NCBI GenBank assembly: GCA_020250125.1
Contig: JADCEL010000084.1
Span: 1 to 32,251, forward strand
DNA length: 32,251 nucleotides
Reading direction: 5' to 3'
From: Rhodobacter sp.
Lineage (GTDB): Bacteria; Pseudomonadota; Alphaproteobacteria; Rhodobacterales; Rhodobacteraceae
Position numbers and translations under genes: made by a program. Of the stretch, positions 25,830-32,251 are shown piece by piece. The notes under the pieces were generated by a model that saw only the letters and a list, made by a program, of their open reading frames with translations, was not told the DNA's origin and did not search any database. How positions within the stretch are numbered: the stretch's first letter is position 1; each line of letters starts with the position of its first letter.

Positions 25830-28382
25830 TCAGTACAGCCCGCCCGAACTCATCGTGCCGAAATCGGCCTTTTTCGGGATCACCCTGGTCTCGCCGGTCG
25901 AGGTTGTCACCGTCTGCTCCCCCTCCGACCCGTCGGTTTCGCCATAGGCGAACAGCGGCAGGTTGGACCCCATGGCAAAGCCGCCATCCACCACGGCCAT
26001 CCCGTAGTGCGAATCCTGACCGTCGCGGAAATATTCGGCGACGACATTGTCGCCTGTGGCATCGTCGTAAAGCATGGCACCGGTGAACCGGTCGATCTTC
26101 TGGAAATAGCCGCCCGGCGGCACGGCAAAGTCGGTGCCGCCATATTTTGCCACGGCCTTGGTCATGAACTCCTGAAACACGGGGCCGCACAGCCCGCCGC
26201 CCGACACCGATCCCAGACTGCGCGGCTGGTCATAGCCGATATAGCAGCCCGCCACGACGTTGGAGGTATAGCCGATGAACCACACATCCTTGGCGTCGTT
26301 GGTTGTGCCGGTCTTGCCCGCAACCGGTACCGGCAGATTGATGCCGCGCCCCGTTCCGCGCTGGATCACGCCTTCCATCATCGAGGTCAGCTGATAGGCC
26401 GTGATCGGGTCCATCACCCGGTCGCGGTTCGACAGGATGCGCGGCGCTTCGCCGGACGTCAGGCTTGCAAGCTGACAGTCGGTGCATTTGCGCTGGTCAT
26501 GGCGGTAAATCGTTTTGCCGGACCGGTCCTGCACCCGATCCACCAGCGTCGGCGCCACCCTTTCGCCGCCATTGGCGAACATGGCATAGGCCGCCACCAT
26601 CTTGAACAGCGTGGTTTCCTGCGCGCCCAGCGCGTTTGCCAGAAAAGGCTTCATCGGCTCGTAAACGCCAAAGCGTTCGGCGTAGCCCGCGACGGTGTCC
26701 ATCCCGATTTCCTGCGCAATCCGCACGGTCATCAGGTTCCGGCTTTGCTCGATGCCGGTGCGCAGCGGCGCGGGGCCATAGAACTTGTTCGACGCGTTCT
26801 TGGGCTTCCACAGCCCCTCGGGCGTGTTCACCTCGATCGGTGCGTCGATGACGATGGTCGCCGGGCTGAAACCCGAATCCAGCGCTGCGGCATAGACAAA
26901 GGGCTTGAAGCTGGATCCGGGCTGGCGCTGCGCCTGGGTGGCGCGGTTGAATTCGGATTCCTGAAAGCTGAAGCCACCCTGCATGGCCAGAACCCGGCCC
27001 GTGTTCACGTCCATCGCCATGAACGCGCCGCCGACCTCGGGCACCTGGCGCAGCGACCAGTGAAGAAAGCTGCCATCATCGTCGCTGGTCACGGCCCGCA
27101 CCAGAACAACATCGCCGACCGACACAAGATCAGCGACTTCGTCAGCCTTGGGCCCCAGCCGACCGTCCGCCTGGCGCTTGCGCGCCCAGGTCACATCCTC
27201 GGCCGGAATGAAATGGCCGTCTTCGTTTTCTTCGATCCCTTCGATGCCGATGCGTGCTGCGTCCCCCGTGACCGACAGCACCACGGCGGGATACCAGCCC
27301 TCGACATCGCGCGGCACTTCGGCCTCGGACAGGGCGCTGCGCCAGTCGGCCTCGCTGCCCAGCCTGTCGGGGGCGATGACCTTGCGGGTTCCGCGCCAGA
27401 TGCCCTGCGCGCGGTCGAATTTCTCCAGCCCGGCCCGCAGCGCGCGGGCGGCTTCCTGTTGCAGGTCCGGGTCGGCGGTGGCCCGAATCGTCAGGCCGCC
27501 CGTGAACAGCTCTTCCTTGCCGAAGGTGGTCGACAGCTGCCGCCCGATTTCGTCGGTGAAATAGTTGCGCGGGGGAAGCGACTGGCGGAAGGCGGGGAAA
27601 TCGCCGTTCTGAACCGACAGAAGCGGCATATCCCTTTCCCGAAGGAAGGTCGCCTCATCAAGATAGCCGTTCTGCCACATCTCGCGCAGCACGTAGTTGC
27701 GCCGTTCGGTCACGCGGGCCTTGGCGGTGACGGGATGAAACTTGCTTGGGGCCTGCGGCATCGCCGCCAGCATCGCCGCCTCGTGCGGGGCCAGGTCTGC
27801 CAGCGGCTTGTTGAAATAGGTCTGGGCAGCGGCGGCAACCCCGTAGGAATTCTGGCCAAGGAAAATCTCGTTCAGGTAAAGCTCAAGGATCTTTTCCTTG
27901 TTCAGCGTCTCTTCAATCCGCGAGGCAAGAATGATCTCCTTGATCTTGCGCTCGCCGGTACGCTCGCCGCCCAGAAGAAAGTTCTTCATCACCTGCTGCG
28001 TGATGGTGGACGCCCCGCGCAGGTTCTGCCCGCGCGAGACGATGGCATCGCGCGCCGCAGCGGCGATGCTGGTCACGTCATAGCCCTTGTGGTGGTAAAA
28101 ATTCTTGTCCTCGGCGCTGATGAACGCCTCTTTCACCAGATCGGGAATATCCTCGATCGGCGTGAACAGCCGCCGCTCTTCGGCGAATTCATCGATGATC
28201 CGCCCTTCGCCGGAATAGACCCGGCTGATCGTGGGCGGGGTATATTGTGCAAGGCTTTCATGGCTGGGCAGGTCCCGGCCATACATCCAGAACACCGCCC
28301 CCACTGACAGTGCGGCAAAAAACAGCCCCAAGGTCAGGGCAGAGAATATCGCCCCCAGAAAAGACCCGACGAACCTGACCAA
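25830..28382 (-). CDS. mrcA: Penicillin-binding protein 1A (bifunctional transglycosylase/transpeptidase)
   Basis: A class A PBP that polymerises glycan strands and crosslinks peptidoglycan. It has 850 residues from a TTG start (28380-28382) preceded by GGGAG. An N-terminal anchor (about 9-33) is followed by the GT51 domain: AFISAEDKNFYHHKG with catalytic E91, then ASTITQQVMKNFLL and RKIKEIILASRIE. The transpeptidase domain has the active Ser490 in QPGSSFKPF, SRN in the SxN position (EQSRNLMTVR), and K690 in AGKTGTTND. All catalytic residues are present. A longer in-frame start at 28436 adds a Cys-rich stretch unlike the family. It lies between the amidase gene and prfB. Confidence 0.96.
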   Translation of the reverse strand: MVRFVGSFLGAIFSALTLGLFFAALSVGAVFWMYGRDLPSHESLAQYTPPTISRVYSGEGRIIDEFAEERRLFTPIEDIPDLVKEAFISAEDKNFYHHKGYDVTSIAAAARDAIVSRGQNLRGASTITQQVMKNFLLGGERTGERKIKEIILASRIEETLNKEKILELYLNEIFLGQNSYGVAAAAQTYFNKPLADLAPHEAAMLAAMPQAPSKFHPVTAKARVTERRNYVLREMWQNGYLDEATFLRERDMPLLSVQNGDFPAFRQSLPPRNYFTDEIGRQLSTTFGKEELFTGGLTIRATADPDLQQEAARALRAGLEKFDRAQGIWRGTRKVIAPDRLGSEADWRSALSEAEVPRDVEGWYPAVVLSVTGDAARIGIEGIEENEDGHFIPAEDVTWARKRQADGRLGPKADEVADLVSVGDVVLVRAVTSDDDGSFLHWSLRQVPEVGGAFMAMDVNTGRVLAMQGGFSFQESEFNRATQAQRQPGSSFKPFVYAAALDSGFSPATIVIDAPIEVNTPEGLWKPKNASNKFYGPAPLRTGIEQSRNLMTVRIAQEIGMDTVAGYAERFGVYEPMKPFLANALGAQETTLFKMVAAYAMFANGGERVAPTLVDRVQDRSGKTIYRHDQRKCTDCQLASLTSGEAPRILSNRDRVMDPITAYQLTSMMEGVIQRGTGRGINLPVPVAGKTGTTNDAKDVWFIGYTSNVVAGCYIGYDQPRSLGSVSGGGLCGPVFQEFMTKAVAKYGGTDFAVPPGGYFQKIDRFTGAMLYDDATGDNVVAEYFRDGQDSHYGMAVVDGGFAMGSNLPLFAYGETDGSEGEQTVTTSTGETRVIPKKADFGTMSSGGLY

Positions 28383-28463
28383 AGCACACTCCCGCCTGTG
28401 TGCGCATCCTATACAGGGGAAGCGGCCGGCGGTCAAAACCCGAGCGCGTGATCCCGCCGAAGC

Positions 28464-29672
28464 CTACTTGCGGCGCAACTGCTGCCGGGCCGCATCCGCA
28501 ACCGACCAGTCCTGCAAACCTGCCGCTATCGCCTCGGCCATGCGGGCCCGCCAGGTGCTGTCGCGCAGCCGTTCAAGATCGCGCGGGCTGGACATGAAGC
28601 CAAGCTCGATCAGCACCGAAGGAACTTCCGGCGATTTCAGCACGGAAAATCCCGCCTGCTGCACCGGAAGGCGATGCATCCTGATCCCTGCCGCATCCAT
28701 TGCCCCGCGCAGTGTCTGGGCCAGAAGCAGGGTGCGCGGCAGGGTTTCGGTCCGGGCCATGTCCATCAGCACTTCGGCCACCAGATCATCCTGTCCTGTC
28801 AGGTCAACCCCGGACAGAAGATCATCCCGGTCGTGCCGTTCGGCCAGGATGGCCGCTGCCGCATCGCTGGCGTCGGCGGCCAGGGTATAGATGGTGGCCC
28901 CCACCGCTTCGCCTTCGGCCAGCGCATCGGCGTGCAGCGACAGGAACACCGTGGCCCCTGCCATCCGGGCGATGGAAATGCGGGTTTCCAGCGGCACGAA
29001 GACATCCTCGTTCCGTGTCAGCACCACGGTAAAGCCACCGCTGCGCAGCAGGGTTTCCTTCAGTTCGCGGGCGAAGGTCAGCATCAGGTCGGCCTCGGAC
29101 AGCCCGGCACGCTCGGCCCCCGGATCGATCCCGCCGTGCCCCGGGTCCAGCACCACCACCACCGGCCCATCGCCGCGCTGTTCCGGCCGGGCCAGATCGG
29201 CCGCCTTCGGGGCGGCCCACTCTTCGGGTTCCGGCAGGGCGGCCTTTGCGGCAAAATCCGCCCGTGACGCCGGTTCCAGCCGAAGCAGCAGCCGCACCGA
29301 TCCGGCGTCGGTGCGCATTTCGGCCTGATCCACCAGGAAGGGTCCGTTCATCTCCATCACCAGCCGCGACCAGCCGGGGCGAAAGACACCGGCGCGCAGG
29401 CCCGTCACACGCACCGAGGCGCGCGGAACCTCTGCGATGCCGCGCCAATCCACCTCGCGCACATCCAGCACCAGCCGGGGCGGCGCATCCAGCACCCGCA
29501 GCCGCCACGGCACCGGCTGCGACAGGGCCAGCGACACGGCAAACCCATCGCCCGTGTCGCCGATGGATGAAGACTGTGGGTCAAGCCGGGCCAGCGCGGT
29601 CAGGTCCTGGGCCAGGGCACTGCCCAGCACCGCCCAGACCGCCACCACCGCTGCCACGATCATCCGCATCAT
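28464..29672 (-). CDS. amiC: N-acetylmuramoyl-L-alanine amidase (Amidase_3 with AMIN domain)
   Basis: A periplasmic zinc amidase that removes stem peptides from muramic acid, used in daughter-cell separation. It has 402 residues: signal peptide (MMRMIVAAVVAVWAVLGSAL, cleavage after ALA), an AMIN-type targeting domain (about 45-135), a linker, then Amidase_3 (about 170-385). Zinc ligands appear as H179 (VVVVLDPGHGGIDPG), E194 (LSEADL) and H247 (FLSLHADA), with catalytic E356 (VLIELGFMS). I chose the ATG at 29670-29672 because it begins the signal peptide; ATG 29667 and 29661 are alternatives. The start is separated by a 171-bp divergent region from the DsbA-like gene. The symbol is assigned by family resemblance. 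Confidence 0.93.
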   Translation of the reverse strand: MMRMIVAAVVAVWAVLGSALAQDLTALARLDPQSSSIGDTGDGFAVSLALSQPVPWRLRVLDAPPRLVLDVREVDWRGIAEVPRASVRVTGLRAGVFRPGWSRLVMEMNGPFLVDQAEMRTDAGSVRLLLRLEPASRADFAAKAALPEPEEWAAPKAADLARPEQRGDGPVVVVLDPGHGGIDPGAERAGLSEADLMLTFARELKETLLRSGGFTVVLTRNEDVFVPLETRISIARMAGATVFLSLHADALAEGEAVGATIYTLAADASDAAAAILAERHDRDDLLSGVDLTGQDDLVAEVLMDMARTETLPRTLLLAQTLRGAMDAAGIRMHRLPVQQAGFSVLKSPEVPSVLIELGFMSSPRDLERLRDSTWRARMAEAIAAGLQDWSVADAARQQLRRK

Positions 29673-29757
29673 GCGCCGTTCCCTGCCCGGCGCACAGTAT
29701 TCCCGCGCAAGGGAGCGAAGTCCACCGGCCAGATGCCCGCCTGACCGGATCACAATT

Positions 29758-29784
29758 CCGCGCAGGCCCGCATCGTCTGCGCGG
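29758..29784. promoter_or_regulatory. Inverted repeat between amidase and DsbA-like genes
   Basis: CCGCGCAG and CTGCGCGG form a perfect 8-bp dyad with an 11-bp spacer, in the middle of the 171-bp region between two divergent genes. It is a candidate operator or a hairpin in the 5' leader of either transcript. No known consensus fits. Confidence 0.3.
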
Positions 29785-29843
29785 TCTGCCTTGCCGCCGC
29801 GCGGCGATCTGCGATGCTGGACAAAACAAAGAAGGAGCGTGCC

Positions 29844-30590
29844 GTGGCCCGACTGATCGTTGCCAGCCTTTTGCTGGCCCTGTCCTGTGCAGCCCCGGTC
29901 AGGGCCGACCTGACCGCCATGACCCCCGCCGAGAGGGAAAGCTTCCGGGCCGAGGTGAAGGCCTATCTGCTGGACCATCCGGAACTGCTGATCGAGGCAA
30001 TGGATGTGCTGAATGCCCGGCAGGCCGAACTGGAGGCGCAGAACGATGCCGCCCTTCTGCAAACCCATGCCGCCGAGATCTTCAATGATCCGGCAAGCTG
30101 GGCGGGCGGCAATCCCGAGGGCGATATCACGGTGGTGGAGTTCACCGATTATCGCTGCGGCTACTGCCGCAAGGCCTATGACGAGGTGGCAGAACTGGTG
30201 AAATCGGATGGGAACATCCGTTTTGTCGTCAAGGAATATCCGATTCTGGGCGAAGGGTCGCTTGCCTCTGCCCGCTTCGCCATCGCGGTGCGCCAGGTTG
30301 GCGGCGACGCGCTGTACGAAAAGGCGCATGACGCGCTGATCAGGCTGCGCGGCGATCCGACGCCGGAAACGCTGGGCCGCCTTGCGGGCGATCTTGGGCT
30401 GGACCCCGCCGCCATCCTGGCAAGGATGGACAGTGACGAGGTTGGCACCGTCATCGCCGCCAATCACGCCCTGGGTGACGAGCTGGGGATCACCGGCACC
30501 CCGACCTTCGTGATCGACGGGATGATCGTGCGCGGCTATGTTCCGCTGGACGGGATGCGCGAGATCGTGCAGGCGCAGCGCGAAGGCTGA
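29844..30590 (+). CDS. Periplasmic DsbA-family thiol:disulfide oxidoreductase
   Basis: A 248-residue exported thioredoxin-fold protein. The signal peptide VARLIVASLLLALSCAAPVR ends at about residue 21. An N-terminal helical region (about 28-82, AERESFRAEVKAYLLDHPEL) resembles the oligomerisation domain of ScsC/Com1-like proteins. The thioredoxin fold follows, with active-site C105-G-Y-C108 (FTDYRCGYCRKAYD) and the cis-Pro loop GITGTPTFVIDG near residue 215. It likely makes, breaks or shuffles disulfides in envelope proteins; oxidase versus isomerase cannot be decided. The start is GTG at 29844, preceded by AAGGAG at 29832-29837, rather than the ATG at 29814. It ends 3 bp before the ispG stop. 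Confidence 0.92.
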   Translation: MARLIVASLLLALSCAAPVRADLTAMTPAERESFRAEVKAYLLDHPELLIEAMDVLNARQAELEAQNDAALLQTHAAEIFNDPASWAGGNPEGDITVVEFTDYRCGYCRKAYDEVAELVKSDGNIRFVVKEYPILGEGSLASARFAIAVRQVGGDALYEKAHDALIRLRGDPTPETLGRLAGDLGLDPAAILARMDSDEVGTVIAANHALGDELGITGTPTFVIDGMIVRGYVPLDGMREIVQAQREG

Positions 30591-30593
30591 CGG

Positions 30594-31721
30594 TTACTCT
30601 GCCGCTTCGGACGCGGTCTTTGCCTCAAGCTCCGCCGCCTTTGCCTCGACCAGTTCGACGATATGGTCGATCATCCGGTCATTGCCCAGCTTGTGGCTTT
30701 GCTTGCCCGCCAGATAGACCATGCCGGACCCGGCCCCGCCGCCGGTAAAGCCGATGTCGGTCATCAGTGCCTCGCCCGGCCCGTTCACCACGCAGCCGAT
30801 GATGCTCAGGCTCATCGGGGTGGTGATATGCGCCAGACGTTCCTCCAGCGCCGCGACCGTCCTGATCACGTCAAAGCCCTGCCGCGCGCAGGACGGACAG
30901 GATATGATCGTGACGCCCCGGTGCCGCAGGCCCAGTGACTTCAGGATCTCGAAGCCGACCTTGACCTCTTCCACCGGATCGGCGGACAGCGACACGCGGA
31001 TCGTGTCGCCGATGCCCATCCACAGCAGGTTGCCCAGACCGATGGCCGATTTCACCGTGCCCGACAGCATCCCGCCCGCCTCGGTAATGCCCAGATGGAT
31101 CGGGGCATCGGTGGCATCTGCCAGCTGCTGATAGGCGGCAGCGGCCAGGAACACGTCCGATGCTTTCACGCTGATCTTGAATTCGTGGAAATCGTTGTCC
31201 TGCAGGATGCGGATGTGGTCCAACCCGCTTTCGACCATGGCCTCGGGGCAGGGCTCGCCGTACTTTTCCAGCAGGTGCTTTTCCAGGGAACCGGCATTGA
31301 CCCCGATGCGGATCGAACAGCCATGATCCTTTGCGGCCCTGATCACCTCGCGCACGCGGGAGGCATCGCCAATGTTCCCCGGATTGATCCGCAGGCAGGC
31401 GGCACCGGCTTCGGCGGCCTCGATCGCGCGTTTGTAGTGGAAATGAATGTCGGCCACGATCGGCACGGGGCTTTCGGCGATGATCGCCTTCAGCGCCTGC
31501 GTCGACTCGCGGTCGGGTGTGGAAATCCGGACAATATCGGCACCGGCCACCGCACAGCGCTGCACCTGTCCGATCGTGGCGGCCACATCGGTGGTCAGCG
31601 TGTTGGTCATCGTCTGGACCGAGATTGGCGCATCCCCCCCCACGGCCACCCGCCCGACCATGATCCGGCGCGATTTGCGCCTGTCGATGTTGCGCCAGGG
31701 GCGAATGGGGTTGTGCGGCAT
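30594..31721 (-). CDS. ispG: 4-hydroxy-3-methylbut-2-en-1-yl diphosphate synthase
   Basis: The [4Fe-4S] enzyme of the non-mevalonate (MEP) pathway that converts 2-C-methyl-D-erythritol 2,4-cyclodiphosphate to HMBPP. It has 375 residues. The N-terminal TIM-barrel part carries [19 protein letters not shown] and [15 protein letters not shown]. The C-terminal cluster-binding part has C275 and C278 ([10 protein letters not shown]) and C310 ([12 protein letters not shown]), with the conserved Glu at about 317. I chose the ATG at 31719-31721 ([20 protein letters not shown]); the longer in-frame extension to 31985 runs into the repeat array. It is convergent with the DsbA-like gene with almost no space between. 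Confidence 0.97.
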   Translation of the reverse strand: MPHNPIRPWRNIDRRKSRRIMVGRVAVGGDAPISVQTMTNTLTTDVAATIGQVQRCAVAGADIVRISTPDRESTQALKAIIAESPVPIVADIHFHYKRAIEAAEAGAACLRINPGNIGDASRVREVIRAAKDHGCSIRIGVNAGSLEKHLLEKYGEPCPEAMVESGLDHIRILQDNDFHEFKISVKASDVFLAAAAYQQLADATDAPIHLGITEAGGMLSGTVKSAIGLGNLLWMGIGDTIRVSLSADPVEEVKVGFEILKSLGLRHRGVTIISCPSCARQGFDVIRTVAALEERLAHITTPMSLSIIGCVVNGPGEALMTDIGFTGGGAGSGMVYLAGKQSHKLGNDRMIDHIVELVEAKAAELEAKTASEAAE

Positions 31722-31889
31722 GGGCAGCCTTTCAGGGTCCGGGATCACGCCCCAAGATAGACGGCGGCGCACCATTGGGCAACCGCCACGGCGCGGCGCT
31801 TCCCCCGGCAGGGTACCGAAGACGTGCCGACCGCAGGGGCGGCCTGAGCGCACGGCGGCAAACACTTGCATCTGCGCGCGCCCTGCGCC
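31722..31889. other. Non-coding region upstream of ispG
   Basis: This stretch must hold the ispG promoter, but I cannot point to a clear -35/-10. I see no gene or further structure between ispG and the repeat array. Confidence 0.4.
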
Positions 31890-31894
31890 CCCCT

Positions 31895-31916
31895 GGCAGG
31901 GGCCCTCGCCCCTGCC
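31895..31916. repeat. P3-like palindrome, right array distal copy
   Basis: A 9-bp stem, GGCAGGGGC with GCCCCTGCC, encloses the loop CCTC. The loop differs from the GATG of the left copies while the stem is kept, which suggests the structure matters more than the loop. Confidence 0.7.
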
Positions 31917-32062
31917 GTGGCGGCAGGCTGATCCCCGGCGGGCGCTGGCCTTCGTTGTTCCCGGACCCGCCGGGCTTCGAGGCACCGTCGCGCGCGGTCA
32001 TGGGAAACGGGAGGCGTTTCCGGCTCCCGCCCGGAGGGGCGAAAGCACCCTCACCGCTGCAA

Positions 32063-32086
32063 TGGCAGGGACCATTGCCCCTGCCA
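32063..32086. repeat. P3-like palindrome, right array proximal copy
   Basis: TGGCAGGGAC pairs with GCCCCTGCCA at 9 of 10 positions; the loop is CATT. It is equivalent to 14-37 and 255-278. Confidence 0.7.
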
Positions 32087-32110
32087 TGTCGCCACGCTGA
32101 TCCTTGACCA

Positions 32111-32132
32111 GCCGGGGGCCAAAGCCCCCGGC
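32111..32132. repeat. P2 hairpin, right array
   Basis: The perfect 9-bp stem GCCGGGGGC / GCCCCCGGC encloses the loop CAAA. This is the exact reverse complement of the left P2 (208-229). Confidence 0.75.
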
Positions 32133-32251
32133 CAGCGCCCGACCCGCCCCCGGCGGGCGCTTCCCGCCCGCCGGGTCGGGCGCTTGTCTCTATGATTCTT
32201 GCAGATCCTGTCGTCTGATGGGGTTGGTCCGGGGGGACGGTGGCCACCGTC

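Larger units (their letters stand above)
31890..32190 (-). repeat. Modular palindromic repeat array, right copy (inverted relative to left)
   Basis: Read on the minus strand this array follows the same module order as 1-412: P1 (32184-32130), P2 (32132-32111), P3 (32086-32063), a linker with AGCGGTGAGGGTGCTTTCGC, a truncated P1 start, and a second P3 (31916-31895). The linker keeps the roughly 40-base segment that is missing from the second left unit. The flanking phrase GGTCCGGGAA...AAGGCCAGCGCCCG is shared with 135-162. Copies are similar but not identical, indicating independent drift. Bases 32191-32251 beyond the array show nothing recognisable before the window ends. Confidence 0.8.

Noticed and set aside
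26007-28307. A 766-codon plus-strand frame opposite mrcA
   Set aside because: Antisense shadow; mrcA has every catalytic motif on the other strand.
31722-31985. 88-residue N-terminal extension of ispG
   Set aside because: It reads through the non-coding region and repeat array. The internal ATG at 31721 gives the standard IspG length and N-terminus.

Overview
The window reads as GC-rich chromosomal DNA of an alphaproteobacterium, most likely in the Rhodobacteraceae (Rhodobacter/Paracoccus/Tabrizicola-like). The basis is strong GC bias at third codon positions, a GAAC-N7-GAAC LexA box upstream of uvrA (the alphaproteobacterial SOS box type), a release factor 2 with SPY instead of SPF and no programmed frameshift, and the amidase - PBP1A - prfB gene run. 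I see no rRNA, tRNA, CRISPR array, transposase, integrase or phage gene. Most genes are housekeeping. Species-level placement is inference.

Layout. 1-412 is a modular array of palindromic repeats, followed by about 200 bases with nothing recognisable. 613-2572 (minus strand) carries coaD, a two-CBS-domain protein and a LysR regulator. The LysR gene is divergent from mmsA (2673-4172). Next comes a patchy region: a secreted YHYH-domain protein gene (4434-5549) sits between the full mmsA and a second, partial copy of the mmsA 3' end (5553-5894). 5908-11158 (minus) has a DUF4105 membrane protein, uvrA with its SOS box, and an MFS transporter. A secreted hypothetical protein (11340-12395, plus) precedes the minus-strand run lpdA - DUF924 - MFS - queA - large AsmA-like protein (12448-20144). 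20363-23697 (plus) is bcp - DUF455 followed by an M23 peptidase - bactofilin pair that ends at a clear terminator. 23770-29672 (minus) is DUF2189 - prfB - mrcA - N-acetylmuramoyl-L-alanine amidase. A DsbA-like oxidoreductase (plus) and ispG (minus) converge at 30590/30594. 31890-32190 is a second palindromic repeat array of the same family as the left one, in inverted orientation.

Functional themes. Cell-envelope genes are well represented: PBP1A and amidase for synthesis and cleavage of peptidoglycan, M23 peptidase plus bactofilin for localised wall remodelling, an AsmA-like envelope protein and a periplasmic thiol oxidoreductase. The rest are core metabolism (CoA, isoprenoids, valine catabolism, dihydrolipoyl dehydrogenase), tRNA queuosine modification, translation termination, DNA repair and peroxide defence.

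The most unusual points are the diverged duplication of the mmsA 3' end around the YHYH gene, which looks like the scar of a recombination or insertion event, and the inverted modular palindromic arrays at both ends of the window. I did not find a convincing new multi-gene system.
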